Shown: positions 8,293-18,144, counted from the stretch's first letter. The stretch: 64,000 nucleotides of DNA from Paludisphaera borealis (GCF_001956985.1 NZ_CP019082.1:434001-498000), one strand, 5' to 3'. Numbers and translations: made by a program. Notes: generated from the sequence alone by a model not told the origin.

Positions 8293-11200
8293 ATGCACCG
8301 TCGTCTCGCCCTCGCCGTCGGTTTCGTTCTGGCGACCGCCGCCCCGTCCCTCGCCGCTCCGGCTTCACTCCGCGTGGAGGACCTGCGGTGTGAATACCTG
8401 ATCGACCCCCTGGGCATCGACGCCCGCGCCCCTCGGCTGAGCTGGAGGTCGACGGCCGTCAAGGACGCCGCGCGCGGGCTGAGCCAGTCCGCGTATCAAA
8501 TCCGCGTGGCTCGCTCGCAAGCGGCTCTCAGCGAGGGCGAGGACACGCTCTGGGACACCGGCAAGACGGCCTCGGATCAGTCGCTGCACGTCTCTTACGC
8601 CGGCAAGCCGCTCGGGTCGCACGACGCTTGCTGGTGGTCGGTCCGGATCTGGGACCGGGATGGGAACGCCTCCGATTGGAGCAAGCCCGGGCGATGGACG
8701 ATGGGGTTGCTCGACCCCAAGGACTGGACCGGGAAGTGGATCGGCCACGACGGCGGCGACACGACCGAGAGCCCGACCGCGATGTTGGAGGGCGCCTCGT
8801 GGATCTGGTATCCGGCCGGCAATCCCTCCATCGGCGCGCCGATCGGCGGGCGATTCTTCCGCAAGAAGGTCAACCTGCCCGAAGGGCGTCGCATCGTCAA
8901 GGCGACGCTGACGATGACCGCCGACGACTCGTTCGGCGTCTTCGTCAACGGTAAGCTCGGCGGCCAGGGGGCGAGCTGGGCGTCGGTCAAGGCGCTTGAC
9001 CTGACCCCCCTGCTCCGGCCGGGCGCCAACACGCTGGCCGTGACCGCCGTCAACGCCGAGTCGACCACGGTCACCCCGGACAAGAACCCCGCGGGCCTGA
9101 TCGGCCTCCTGAAGGTCGAGTTCGAGAGCGGCGAGCCGCTGCTCGCGCCGACCGACGCGAGCTGGCGAGCCGGCGACGAGCACATCATCGGCTGGGAGCG
9201 GGAGGACTTCGACGACTCCAAATGGGCGGCCGCGCGCGAGTCGGGCAAGCTCGGATCGGCCCCATGGGGAATGGTCGGCGGCTCGGAACATCGCCGGCTG
9301 CCGGCCCGGATGCTGCGTCGCGAGTTCGACGCTTCGAAGCAGGTTCGCCGGGCGACCGCCTCGGTCTGCGGACTTGGATTCTTCGATCTTCATGTGAACG
9401 GAAGACTTGTCAGTGACCAGCTCATGAACCCCGCGCTGACTGGCTACGACCGCCGGGCCTGCTACGTCACGTTCGACCTGAGCGATCAAGTCAAACAGGG
9501 CCGGAACGCACTGGGCGTGGTGCTTGGCAACGGCCGTTACTTCGCCCCGCGCGTCAACGATCCCGTGCCGATGCACAGCTACGGCTACCCCAAGCTGCTC
9601 CTCCAGCTTCGCGTGGAGTACGCCGACGGCTCGGTCGAGAACGTCGTCAGCGACGAGAATTGGAAGCTGACCACCGACGGCCCGATCCGCTCGGACAACG
9701 AATTCGACGGCGAGGAATACGACGCCCGTCGCGAGATGCCCGGCTGGTCGAGTCCCGGCTTCGACGATTCCAAATGGCGCAAAGCCGACCTCGTCGCGGC
9801 GCCGGGCGGGACCCTCGAAGCCCAGATGATCGAGCCGATCCGGATCACCGAGGTCCTCAAGCCGGTCGCTCTCACGAACCCGAAGCCGGGCGTTTTTCTG
9901 GTCGACTTCGGCCAGGCGTTCTACGGGATGGTCTGCCTCAAGGTCGCCGGCCCGGCCGGTCGGTCGGTTCGGTTGCACACGTCGTTCAACGTGACCCCCG
10001 ACGGCCTGCTGAACGCCGCCAACGATCGGAGCGCCTACAACACCGACGTCTACACGCTGAAAGGCGAAGGGGACGAGACCTGGAGCCCCCGGTTCAAGGG
10101 CAACGCCACCCGGTTCGTGCAGGTCGAGGGCTATCCGGGCACGCCGGACGCCTCGAACTTCGAAGGGCTGGTCACTCACACCGATATGGAGCCGACCGGG
10201 CGGTTCGCCTGCTCGAACCCGCTGATCAACCGGATCTACCTCAACGCCCGCTGGGGCACGCGGATGCAGAATCGGAGCGTGCCGATGGAGCCCGACCGCG
10301 ACGAGCGGATGCCCTGGTCGGGCCACCCGGCCAAGACGTCCGAGAGCGAAGGCTACGCCTTCAACGTCGCGCGCTTCTATGATCACTTCCTTCACAACTA
10401 CCGCGCCCACCAGGCGGAAGACGGCAGCCTCCAGGAGATCCTCCCGCCGTACTGGACGTTCAACTCCAAGGACATCGTCTGGCCCAGCGTCGTCACGGTG
10501 ATCCCCGATTGGCATTACAACTTCTACGGCGATCTGAAGATCCTGGCCGACAACTACGATTGCATCAGGCGCTGGGTTCTCTTTCATGAGAAGGCGTACC
10601 AGAAGCCGGACGGCACGATCGATTATTGCAACTACGGCGACTGGGTCGACGGCTCGTGGATCAAGGGGGCCGTCGACAAGCGGGTCACCTCGCGGCCCTT
10701 GATCTCGTCGGCCTATTACTACAACAACTGCCGGATCGTCGCCCGCGCCGCGCGGCTGCTGGGGAAGGCCGACGACGCCAGGCGGTTCGACGCGATGGCC
10801 GAGAAGGCGAAGGCCGGCTTCAACGCGCGGTTCTTCAACCCGAAGTCGAATAAGTACGAGAGCGAGACGCAGGCGTCGTACGTCTTCCCGCTCGCATTTG
10901 GGCTGGTCTCCGAGGCGAACCGGGCGGCGGTCGTCGCCAACCTCGTCGACGAGATCATGGTGAAGAACCACGGTCACACGTCGGTGGGCCTGGTCGGGAT
11001 GCAGTGGTTCATGCAGGTTTTGACCAACGCGGGGCGGGCCGACGTGGCCTATACCGTGGCGACCCAGACGACGCGGCCGAGCTGGGGCTACATGGTTTCC
11101 AAGGGCGCCACGACGAGCTGGGAGCGGTGGGACACCGACACCCAGGACGGCGGCATGAACGGCGAGAGCCAGAAGATCCTCTCCGGCAACCTCGAAGCCT

Positions 11201-11577
11201 GGCTCTATCAGACGCTCGGGGGGATCAACTACGACCCGGAGCGCCCCGGCTTCAAGCACATCATCCTCCGCCCTTGGCCGGTCGGCGACCTGACGTTCGT
11301 CCGGGCCGAGCACACGTCGCGGTACGGCCGGATCGACAGCGAATGGAAGCTCGCCGACGGGGCGTTCGCGTGGACCGTCACGGTCCCGCCGAACACGACG
11401 GCGACCGTTTATGTGCCGTCGACCGACGCGGCGGCCGTGACCGAAGGCGGCAAGCCCGCCGGCCAGGCCGAAGGGGTGAAATTCGAGCGAGCCGAGCCCG
11501 GCTTCGCGGTCTACTCCGTCGGCTCGGGGACGTACGCCTTCCGCTCGCCCGCATGGAAGCCGGCCGCCTCGCGATGA
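8293..11577 (+). CDS. Secreted alpha-L-rhamnosidase, GH78
   Basis: A 1094-residue exported enzyme that removes terminal alpha-L-rhamnose from polysaccharides or glycosides. Residues 1-22 are a signal peptide (LALAVGFVLATAAPSLA). Then come an N-terminal Ig-like domain (VEDLRCEYLIDPLGIDARAP, typical for bacterial rhamnosidases), beta-sandwich/CBM-like domains (about 165-560), and an (alpha/alpha)6 barrel. Barrel motifs include PDRDERMPWSG with the catalytic-acid region, NYGDWVDGSW and GATTSWERWDTDTQDGG. A C-terminal beta-sandwich begins about residue 985. Start at 8293 gives the signal peptide. It follows the catabolic operon by 111 bases and may supply its sugar. Confidence 0.92.
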   Translation: MHRRLALAVGFVLATAAPSLAAPASLRVEDLRCEYLIDPLGIDARAPRLSWRSTAVKDAARGLSQSAYQIRVARSQAALSEGEDTLWDTGKTASDQSLHVSYAGKPLGSHDACWWSVRIWDRDGNASDWSKPGRWTMGLLDPKDWTGKWIGHDGGDTTESPTAMLEGASWIWYPAGNPSIGAPIGGRFFRKKVNLPEGRRIVKATLTMTADDSFGVFVNGKLGGQGASWASVKALDLTPLLRPGANTLAVTAVNAESTTVTPDKNPAGLIGLLKVEFESGEPLLAPTDASWRAGDEHIIGWEREDFDDSKWAAARESGKLGSAPWGMVGGSEHRRLPARMLRREFDASKQVRRATASVCGLGFFDLHVNGRLVSDQLMNPALTGYDRRACYVTFDLSDQVKQGRNALGVVLGNGRYFAPRVNDPVPMHSYGYPKLLLQLRVEYADGSVENVVSDENWKLTTDGPIRSDNEFDGEEYDARREMPGWSSPGFDDSKWRKADLVAAPGGTLEAQMIEPIRITEVLKPVALTNPKPGVFLVDFGQAFYGMVCLKVAGPAGRSVRLHTSFNVTPDGLLNAANDRSAYNTDVYTLKGEGDETWSPRFKGNATRFVQVEGYPGTPDASNFEGLVTHTDMEPTGRFACSNPLINRIYLNARWGTRMQNRSVPMEPDRDERMPWSGHPAKTSESEGYAFNVARFYDHFLHNYRAHQAEDGSLQEILPPYWTFNSKDIVWPSVVTVIPDWHYNFYGDLKILADNYDCIRRWVLFHEKAYQKPDGTIDYCNYGDWVDGSWIKGAVDKRVTSRPLISSAYYYNNCRIVARAARLLGKADDARRFDAMAEKAKAGFNARFFNPKSNKYESETQASYVFPLAFGLVSEANRAAVVANLVDEIMVKNHGHTSVGLVGMQWFMQVLTNAGRADVAYTVATQTTRPSWGYMVSKGATTSWERWDTDTQDGGMNGESQKILSGNLEAWLYQTLGGINYDPERPGFKHIILRPWPVGDLTFVRAEHTSRYGRIDSEWKLADGAFAWTVTVPPNTTATVYVPSTDAAAVTEGGKPAGQAEGVKFERAEPGFAVYSVGSGTYAFRSPAWKPAASR

Positions 11578-11621
11578 CCGCGCTGGTGCATGGGGATGGC
11601 GGTACGTGTTCAAACGATGAA

Positions 11622-11656
11622 CGACCGCGCCGCGTCGAGGAGACGCGGCGCGGTCG
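11622..11656. terminator. Perfect 15-bp stem hairpin between convergent genes
   Basis: CGACCGCGCCGCGTC (11622-11636) and GACGCGGCGCGGTCG (11642-11656) flank a 5-nt loop. It lies between the rhamnosidase stop and the convergent lipoprotein gene. It probably serves as a bidirectional terminator; a U-tract is absent. Confidence 0.7.
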
Positions 11657-11706
11657 GCGATCAGGTCGACATTTCAGGCGAGGCCGGTGGGGGATCGACG
11701 CGGGCG

Positions 11707-11922
11707 TTATTTCTTGGCCGGCGCGCCCGCCTTGGCTCCACCCTTGCTCGTGGCATCCTTCATGTTTTTTTCCATGCCTTTCATCATGTCCTCGAACCCG
11801 GCGGGGCGACCGTCCGGGGTCGGGGTCGTATTTGCGGGCGGCGTCGAAGGGCTGCCGTCATCACAGCCAGCGAACGTGAGGACCAGTAACGCGGCGCCAA
11901 GCCATCCAGCAATCGGCTTCAT
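11707..11922 (-). CDS. Small lipoprotein
   Basis: A 71-residue predicted lipoprotein. The start at 11922 has AGGAG about 10 bases upstream and gives a short signal peptide with the lipobox LTFAGC (Cys about residue 19). The mature part is short, rich in Pro/Thr/Gly/Lys (FEDMMKGMEKNMKDATSKGG), and has no recognised domain. It lies about 130 bases downstream of a DUF1559 gene on the same strand; small lipoproteins often accompany DUF1559 genes in planctomycetes. Confidence 0.75.
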   Translation of the reverse strand: MKPIAGWLGAALLVLTFAGCDDGSPSTPPANTTPTPDGRPAGFEDMMKGMEKNMKDATSKGGAKAGAPAKK

Positions 11923-12053
11923 CTCGAGGAAACTCCTAAGACTTATCAGGGGGTGAATCAGCAGGAAGTCGCGAAGTAAGAAGGGAATCGTGGGTGCCTT
12001 ACTGATGTGGAAGCATTCCCACGATCCCCTGATCGCAACAAGGAACTGAGTTA

Positions 12054-13136
12054 TCAATAGGCGTCGGAGCTGATCACTTCGCCGCCGGCGCGGGTGCCGA
12101 TGCCCCAGAACGTCGGGAGGTTGATCGAATCCTTGAGAAACCGAACCGACCCGTCAGCCATGGCCATGTTGACGCCGCCCGGATGATTGCTGGACGGCGG
12201 GGCCGAGCCCAGCGGGCCGGTGAAGGTCAGCCAACCTCCCTGGTCCACCGAGTTGTTGCAGGACACGCTGTTCGGGGCGCCGACGTGGGTGTAGGCGTTC
12301 ACGGCGATGTGGTAAGGGTAACCCGCGAACCAGGTGTAACCGTTGGCGTCGGAGCGGGTGGATGCGGTCGTGGGCGGAAGGGCGTTGCAGGCGGCGAGGA
12401 GCTGCTGGACGCCGGCGGCGCCGGTGCCCGCGGCGGGACCGGCCGCCGTGAAGATGGCGCGCTTGGCGTCCTTGTCGGCCTTGGTGATCGACGGGCTGCC
12501 GACGAGGCCGATCAGCCGTTCGCTGAACAGCGCGGTGTTCGATGTTCCGTCCCGGATCGACTCGATCCCGACAGGTCCAAGATTGGGGTCGGTCTTAAAC
12601 CCGTTGGGGACGATCGTCCCGCTGTAGGCCCCATCCGAGGCCGCGCTGGCGAGCTGGCCGGGGCCGCCGTAATTGCCCACGTAGCTGGTCCCCCCGTTGG
12701 GGTCCGCCGGCATCTTCTTGACGCCGTCGGAGGGACACAGGAAGCCCGCGATCTTGAGCTGGCAAACCGTGTTGTTCCCCTGCTGGTACGTGTTTCCACC
12801 GGCGTTGCCGAAGATCCCCAGCGAGAAGTTGAACGAGCTGAACGCGGGCTGCTGCTCAATGAAGGGCAGAAGGCCGAGCCCCCAACCGTAGCTCCAGCCC
12901 CAGCTCTGGTCCTGAGCCGTCGGGGCCAGGCTCTGCATCGGCAGCACTTCGTTTGAGGAAATGTAGTTGTGGACGGCCAACCCGAGCTGCTTCAGGTTGT
13001 TCGTGCACTGGGCGCGGCGGGCGGCCTCGCGGGCAGACTGCACGGCGGGCAGGAGCAAGGCGATCAAAACCGCAATGATGGCGATGACCACGAGCAATTC
13101 GATGAGCGTGAATCCGCGAACTGATCTCGAACGCAT
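12054..13136 (-). CDS. DUF1559 protein with prepilin-type N-terminal methylation motif
   Basis: A 360-residue pseudopilin-like protein, a family strongly expanded in Planctomycetes. The start at 13136 places the prepilin peptidase site G-FTLIELLVVIAIIAVLI right after a short basic leader (MRSRSVRG). The conserved post-helix segment AQCTNNLKQLGLAVHNY and the C-terminal H-to-DG motif (SNHPGGVNMAMADGSVRFL) are intact. It is likely membrane-anchored, facing the periplasm, and processed by a type IV prepilin peptidase. The molecular role of DUF1559 proteins is not established. The lipoprotein gene follows. Confidence 0.92.
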   Translation of the reverse strand: MRSRSVRGFTLIELLVVIAIIAVLIALLLPAVQSAREAARRAQCTNNLKQLGLAVHNYISSNEVLPMQSLAPTAQDQSWGWSYGWGLGLLPFIEQQPAFSSFNFSLGIFGNAGGNTYQQGNNTVCQLKIAGFLCPSDGVKKMPADPNGGTSYVGNYGGPGQLASAASDGAYSGTIVPNGFKTDPNLGPVGIESIRDGTSNTALFSERLIGLVGSPSITKADKDAKRAIFTAAGPAAGTGAAGVQQLLAACNALPPTTASTRSDANGYTWFAGYPYHIAVNAYTHVGAPNSVSCNNSVDQGGWLTFTGPLGSAPPSSNHPGGVNMAMADGSVRFLKDSINLPTFWGIGTRAGGEVISSDAY

Positions 13137-13862
13137 GAACAAGGCTCCCGATGAGAATGCAGGATACAAGGGAAGTACGGACAGGAGAGCGCGCACCGCG
13201 ACCAAGCGGGTCGCGACGCCGTCGGGGAGATCGTCCTGAACGACGAAATCCGCACGGCTCACCCCAGGGAAGAGACGACGAGCGAGCTAAGGAGGAGCAA
13301 CTGGAAGCAGGAGGCCTCGACGTCAGCGTCGGGGCGGCGAGCCAGAATCGCAACTCGATGGGAAGATCGGTGCGATCACAAGGGAGGACGGCGAAACGAT
13401 TCTCAGACGCCGAGGCATCGACGACTCCTTTTCACGGATGCAAAGGACCCAAGCGCAAGCGGGCCGACATCGAAACGTGCTTTAGGAAATACACCGCTTA
13501 TGGGAAGAAAACAAAAAGCTGTGAGAGTGGATTGATGCAAGAACCGTGGTCCTGGCGAATCGAATGGGATCGAGGCGTTGCAGCCGGAGCGGCTTCGACT
13601 CACTCAGTGGAGAAGTCGTAAGCAGGGCGTGCCCGGAAAGCAGGCTGTCTTGAAGCTCGGTTTCAGTCCTCCCTTCCTGAAATCGTGGTTTTTACGGTGT
13701 TTACAAGGGCTTGGCGTTCCAACGCCGAAGTGCTTAGTGCAAGTTCCGTTCCAGCGGCTCAAATCTTTGGACTCTCGGATCAAAAACCGCGCGCGCCTGC
13801 CTCGTTGCAAGGCTGCCTGCAACGTCGGCGCGGTCGGGGCGGCGAGGCTTACGAGCGGGCCG
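13137..13862. other. 726-bp intergenic region, no gene recognised
   Basis: The region upstream of the DUF1559 gene and downstream of the glycosidase gene holds only short frames on both strands that lack domains or ribosome sites. I see no tRNA or clear inverted repeat. The DUF1559 promoter should lie in its first part. Confidence 0.5.
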
Positions 13863-16808
13863 TCACGGCTTCTGCGTCAGCCGCGCGGCGAGGTCGCGGT
13901 CGAATCGGGGAGGGGTGAGCCGGAGGATGCCGGACGCGGGTTGGACCTGATCGGTCTGGACGACGACGCCCTGGAAGGTGTCCCACCATTCGACCCGCCA
14001 GTCGGCTTGCGAGGTCGTCGGGACGTGGAGCGTCAGCTTCTCCTGGGGCTCGGGCGACTTACCGTCGAAGTCGGCGCGCCAGGTGCTCTGGCGGTTGTGG
14101 ACCCAGAGGATCATCCGGCCGACGGCGGCGAGGCCGAGGGCGTCGACCTCGGGGTGACGGCTCGATCGGTAAGACGGGAGGGTCAGCTTGCGGATTTGCA
14201 GCCAGTCGCCGTCGGCGTTGGCGAGGGTCAGCTCGTGGCGGCCGGCGGGGACGTCGATCGGGATCGCCTCGTCGTAGTCGCTCACCCAGACCTTCCACGG
14301 CTCAAGCAGCCGCGACTTTTTCCAGGGGCCCTTGCCGGGCTCGCCGGTCGCCAACGGCCGGTCGAGCACCTCGTGGCCGTCGAGGGCGACCCGCAGTCGG
14401 CCGCCCGAGCAGACCTCGCCGAGGTGGACGAGGACCTTGCCCGCCTGGGGCATGTCGAGCGTCCAGACGACTTCGCTGAACACCTCGTTGGCGTTGCCGC
14501 GTTTGGGGCTGCCGAGAGTCACGGCGACGGGCCCTTCCTTCACCGTGCCGTCATGGAGCGCGGTGTATCGGTTCGACGCGGTCTTGCCCCAGCTTTGCGA
14601 GCCGGCGAGGGTCACGTCGCGGAAGGTCTCGGTCCGGCTGGGATCGCCCACGATTTCGATCCTCTCGATGGGGCGGAACGGGGTGTTCGCCCAGTCGATC
14701 GTGGCGGCGAAGGCCTGGACGGGCGTGAGGACGTGATAGACGTTCTTAGGATGGACGTAGCCGTCCCACCACCAGAGCATCGCCGTCCCCGCGCTCCCGG
14801 AGGCGAGCGCGGCCCACGCGCCGTTGTGCATGTTCAGTCCGTTCCCTTTCGGGTCCCACTTCTCGTCGCCGGCCTGCCAGTCGATGCCGAACTCGGCCAG
14901 CAGGTAGGGCTTGCCGAACGCGAGGTTGGCGTGCGTCTCGCGCTGGATCTGCGCGGTGAAGTCGGCGGTGGCGCCGGCCGTGCCGTACATGTGGGTCATC
15001 GAGAGGTCGATGTTGCGATCCTTCCAGATCGCCGGCGAGCCGTAGCTGGTGCTCACGAGGTGGCGGTTGGGATCGTGCTGCTTGAGGTACGCGGCCATCT
15101 CGGCCGTCCAGGCTTCGACGGCCGGCGTCGGCTGGACCTCGTTCCAGAACTCCCAGGCGAAGACCTGCGGCGAACACCCCCAGCGGGCGATGATGTACCG
15201 CAAGCGCTGCTTGTACAGCTTCCGCGCCTCCGCGTTCGTCCAGAAGTCGTCGGGCGAGGCGCACGGGCCGCCGTTCTTGGCGTTGTAGGGGTTGCTGACC
15301 CAGCTCCCTTCGTTGAAGAAGCCGCCGTCCTTGAACTCGCCGTAGGTGCCGATGCAGAACATCAGCCGGACGCCGTTCCGCTCGGCCAGGTGGACGACCT
15401 CGTCAAGCCGCCAGGCGTTGTCGAGCGCGTAGCGGCCGAGGCCCTGATAACTGCCGGTCCCGCCCTTGGGCGTCGGCGCGGGCATCCATTCGAGACCCTT
15501 CTCGTTGAACGCGAGCCAGAGCCGCGCCCAGTTGCCGCCGGCCTTGCCGAGCCCCGCGAACCAGGCGGCGTAGTCGGCCATCGGGGCTTTGCCGCCTCCC
15601 CAGCAGACGTTCTCGCCGATCGCGAAATACGACGCGCCGTCGTCGAACGCGAAGTAGCGCGGCGACTTCGCCGCGACCCGGACGAAGCCTGGTGTCTTCG
15701 AGGCGTCGACGATGAAGGCCAGCGGCTTGGCACGCACCTCGCCGGAACGGTCCTTGACCTTGATCGTGATCTGGTGCGGGCCGGCGACGGTCGGCGTGTA
15801 CCGGACGCGGAAGCCCGACGCGCCGGCGACCTTCAGCGACTCGCCCCCTCGACCCGCTTCGAGCTGGAACGGAGTCTGGAAGTAGCCGGGGACGTTCACG
15901 ATCTTCCCGGCCGGCGTGGCGACCTCGCCGTCGACGGCGATCTGGTCGGGGTCGAACGGGTTGTCGTACCGGGCCTCGATCTCGGCGTCGACCGTGATCG
16001 ACGCGAAGGCTTCGAGCCTGTCCCGGTCGATCCGCGCGTTCTTCAACGCCAGCGGCCGATCGTCGACGAGCGAGACGCCGGCCAGCGCGCCTTGCTTCAC
16101 CTCGTCGTCGAGTCGGCCGGCGGCTTCGGCCCGCAGCGACAGGGCGAATCGGATCGGCTTGCGGGCCAAGTGCTCGCCGCCGCCGGCCGTCGCCAGCAGG
16201 CCGAACGCGGGGGTGTTCCACTTGCGATCGTCTTGAAGCTGAAGCCCCATGTCGCGAGGGACGACGCGCAGGCCGCCGACGCCCGGAAGGCCGAAGCCCA
16301 GCCACTCGGGATCGCCGCTCCAGAGGATGTGATTCTTATCGTTCAGCTCGGCCGGCAAGATCCCGCGCGAGGTGGTCGGGCCGCCGACGAGATACGACGT
16401 CTTGCCGGCGTGCGACGCGGTCGCCAGCGAGCCTTGGAGCAAGACCGTTTCCAGCTCGACGTCCTGGTCGGGGATCACCTCGTACTGCACGTCGACGAGG
16501 TCGCCGTCACGGGTGACGCGCTCGATCAACTGGGCGGTCAGGTTTTCGCCCCGCAGCGGCATCGTGTAGGTCGTCGTCCGGCCAGCCTTGTGGACGCGGA
16601 CCGTCGCGGGGTCGACGGCCCGCTGATCGGCGAGGTTGCCGGTCCAGCCGGGTTTGACCAGGGTCACGGCCACGTCGCTGAGATAGATCGCATCGCCTAC
16701 GCGGACCTCCGCGAGCGTCCCCCGGGCGTCGATTTGTAGGGCGAGCTGGGCCGGGGCGGACGTCGACCCGAGGGCCGCAAATAGGGCCAGGGCGAATGCG
16801 ATTCTCAT
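13863..16808 (-). CDS. Secreted DUF5060/GH5-like glycoside hydrolase
   Basis: A 981-residue exported protein. Signal peptide about residues 1-20 (RIAFALALFAALGSTSAPA). The N-terminal third is beta-rich. A DUF5060-like Ig segment (about 285-370, RYDNPFDPDQIAVDGEV) precedes a TIM barrel (about 380-680). The barrel carries the clan GH-A pair: acid/base Glu in AWEFWNEVQPTP and nucleophile Glu in KPYLLAEFGIDW. A beta-sandwich, CBM-like C-terminus follows (GQS-type jelly roll around VTLAGSQSWGK and IPIDVPAGRHELTL). It likely cleaves a beta-linked polysaccharide (mannan- or glucan-like); the specificity is unknown. It begins 17 bases after the agmatine deiminase stop on the same strand. Confidence 0.82.
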   Translation of the reverse strand: MRIAFALALFAALGSTSAPAQLALQIDARGTLAEVRVGDAIYLSDVAVTLVKPGWTGNLADQRAVDPATVRVHKAGRTTTYTMPLRGENLTAQLIERVTRDGDLVDVQYEVIPDQDVELETVLLQGSLATASHAGKTSYLVGGPTTSRGILPAELNDKNHILWSGDPEWLGFGLPGVGGLRVVPRDMGLQLQDDRKWNTPAFGLLATAGGGEHLARKPIRFALSLRAEAAGRLDDEVKQGALAGVSLVDDRPLALKNARIDRDRLEAFASITVDAEIEARYDNPFDPDQIAVDGEVATPAGKIVNVPGYFQTPFQLEAGRGGESLKVAGASGFRVRYTPTVAGPHQITIKVKDRSGEVRAKPLAFIVDASKTPGFVRVAAKSPRYFAFDDGASYFAIGENVCWGGGKAPMADYAAWFAGLGKAGGNWARLWLAFNEKGLEWMPAPTPKGGTGSYQGLGRYALDNAWRLDEVVHLAERNGVRLMFCIGTYGEFKDGGFFNEGSWVSNPYNAKNGGPCASPDDFWTNAEARKLYKQRLRYIIARWGCSPQVFAWEFWNEVQPTPAVEAWTAEMAAYLKQHDPNRHLVSTSYGSPAIWKDRNIDLSMTHMYGTAGATADFTAQIQRETHANLAFGKPYLLAEFGIDWQAGDEKWDPKGNGLNMHNGAWAALASGSAGTAMLWWWDGYVHPKNVYHVLTPVQAFAATIDWANTPFRPIERIEIVGDPSRTETFRDVTLAGSQSWGKTASNRYTALHDGTVKEGPVAVTLGSPKRGNANEVFSEVVWTLDMPQAGKVLVHLGEVCSGGRLRVALDGHEVLDRPLATGEPGKGPWKKSRLLEPWKVWVSDYDEAIPIDVPAGRHELTLANADGDWLQIRKLTLPSYRSSRHPEVDALGLAAVGRMILWVHNRQSTWRADFDGKSPEPQEKLTLHVPTTSQADWRVEWWDTFQGVVVQTDQVQPASGILRLTPPRFDRDLAARLTQKP

Positions 16809-16825
16809 GTGATCAGCCTTTCAGT

Positions 16826-17947
16826 TCACGATGCGGGCGGGCCTCCGCTTGGCGCGGCCGGCTGCTGCTGGGAGAGGCAGTGGAGCGTGCCGAGGCCGAG
16901 GACGAGGTCGACGCAGTGGACGCCGACGACCTCGCGGTCGGGGAAGAGTTCGGCCAGGATGTTGAGGGCGAGGCGGTCGGCCGGATCGTTGAAGGTGGGG
17001 ACGATCACGACCCCGTTGGCGATGTAGAAATTTGCATAGCTGGCGGGGAGCCGCTCGCCTTCGAAGATCACCGGCGCGGGCATCGGCAGCGCGACGACGC
17101 GGAGCGGCTGGCCGTCCTGGTCGCGCGCTTCCTTGAGCCGGCGGAGGTTGTCTTCGAGCGGTTCGTGGTTGGGGTCGGCGGCGTCGGGCTCGACGACCGT
17201 GACGACGGTCTTCGCGTCGACGAACCGCGCCAGGTCGTCGACGTGCCCGTGGGTGTCGTCGCCGTTGATCCCGCGCCCCAGCCAGATCACGTTGGTCACG
17301 CCGAGATTGTCGGCGAACACGCGCTCGATCCCCTCGCGGCCGAGGCCCGGGTTGCGGGCCTGAACGTCGCTCAGGAGGCATTCCTCGGTCGTCAGCAGGG
17401 TTCCCTTGCCGTTGACGTCGATCGCGCCCCCTTCGAGCACGACCCGCCGCGGCACGGTGTTGATCTCGGCGCGGGGGGCCCAGCAAGTCAAGCCGAGCTT
17501 CTTGGCGATCCGTCGGGGGAGATGCTTGTCTTTCAGGTAATTGTCGTACTTCGCCCAGGCGTTGAACTTCCAGTCGACCAGCGCGACCGGTCCGATCGAC
17601 TCGCCGTCGGTTTCGGCTTCCTTCACGTCGCCGTCGCGGACGACGAACGTCGGGCCCGAATCGCGGAGCCAGACGCGGTCGGTGTCGGCCCGCAGGAACT
17701 GCACGCGGGTGAGGTTCGCACCGGCCTGGTCGAGGATGCTCGCCGCCCGCCGCCTCGTGTCGCGGTCGCCGACGACGATCGCGACGTTCTCATGCGCGCT
17801 CAGGATGCGGACGATCTCGGCGTAGACCCACGGGATCGGCGCGAACTTGCCGGGCCAGTCCTCGCGATGATGAGGCCAGGCGATCCAGGTCGCGTCGTGG
17901 GGTTCCCACTCGGCGGGCATGCGGAAACCAAGCTGTGCGGGCGTCAT
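16826..17947 (-). CDS. aguA: Agmatine deiminase
   Basis: A 373-residue peptidylarginine-deiminase-type enzyme that converts agmatine to N-carbamoylputrescine and ammonia. Visible motifs: MPAEWEPHDATWIAWPHH at the N-terminus, WLRDSGPTFV, LEGGAIDVNGKGTLLTTEECLL, GDDTHGHVDDLARF (catalytic His/Asp region) and the C-terminal catalytic Cys in LHCLSQQQP. Length matches the family. It is one of two agmatine-pathway genes here: the amidase gene lies 232 bases upstream on the same strand, separated by a family B repeat. Confidence 0.93.
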   Translation of the reverse strand: MTPAQLGFRMPAEWEPHDATWIAWPHHREDWPGKFAPIPWVYAEIVRILSAHENVAIVVGDRDTRRRAASILDQAGANLTRVQFLRADTDRVWLRDSGPTFVVRDGDVKEAETDGESIGPVALVDWKFNAWAKYDNYLKDKHLPRRIAKKLGLTCWAPRAEINTVPRRVVLEGGAIDVNGKGTLLTTEECLLSDVQARNPGLGREGIERVFADNLGVTNVIWLGRGINGDDTHGHVDDLARFVDAKTVVTVVEPDAADPNHEPLEDNLRRLKEARDQDGQPLRVVALPMPAPVIFEGERLPASYANFYIANGVVIVPTFNDPADRLALNILAELFPDREVVGVHCVDLVLGLGTLHCLSQQQPAAPSGGPPAS

Positions 17948-18016
17948 GGGGGGCGTCCGTTTCGAGTGTTGGGGGCGTCCAGGAACTCAGCCCAATCGTC
18001 GATCGCGAAGAATGTC

Positions 18017-18144
18017 CACCACGGAGGACTCGGAGGAAATACAGGAGGAAGAAAGGTCGGCTTGTCTCTCGACCGCGATGTCGTTCAAACGATCATGATC
18101 GATGGAATCGTCTTCCTCCGTGTTCTCCTGAGTCCTCCGTGGTG
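18017..18144. repeat. Dispersed inverted repeat, family B (best pair)
   Basis: A 15-bp perfect outer arm CACCACGGAGGACTC (18017-18031) pairs with GAGTCCTCCGTGGTG (18130-18144). The arms continue inward imperfectly (GGAGGAAATACAGGAGGAAG against its near complement). The element fills most of the gap between the aguB-like and aguA genes. Confidence 0.8.

Noticed and set aside
8365-11613. Minus-strand open frame of over 1000 codons
   Set aside because: Antisense shadow of the GH78 gene, with no recognisable domain.
13604-13822. Short minus-strand frame of 72 codons in the 726-bp gap
   Set aside because: No ribosome site, domain or membrane segment, and composition unlike neighbouring genes.
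13578-16739. Plus-strand open frame of over 1000 codons
   Set aside because: It lies opposite the DUF5060/GH5-like gene, which has a signal peptide and catalytic motifs; the plus-strand product has none.
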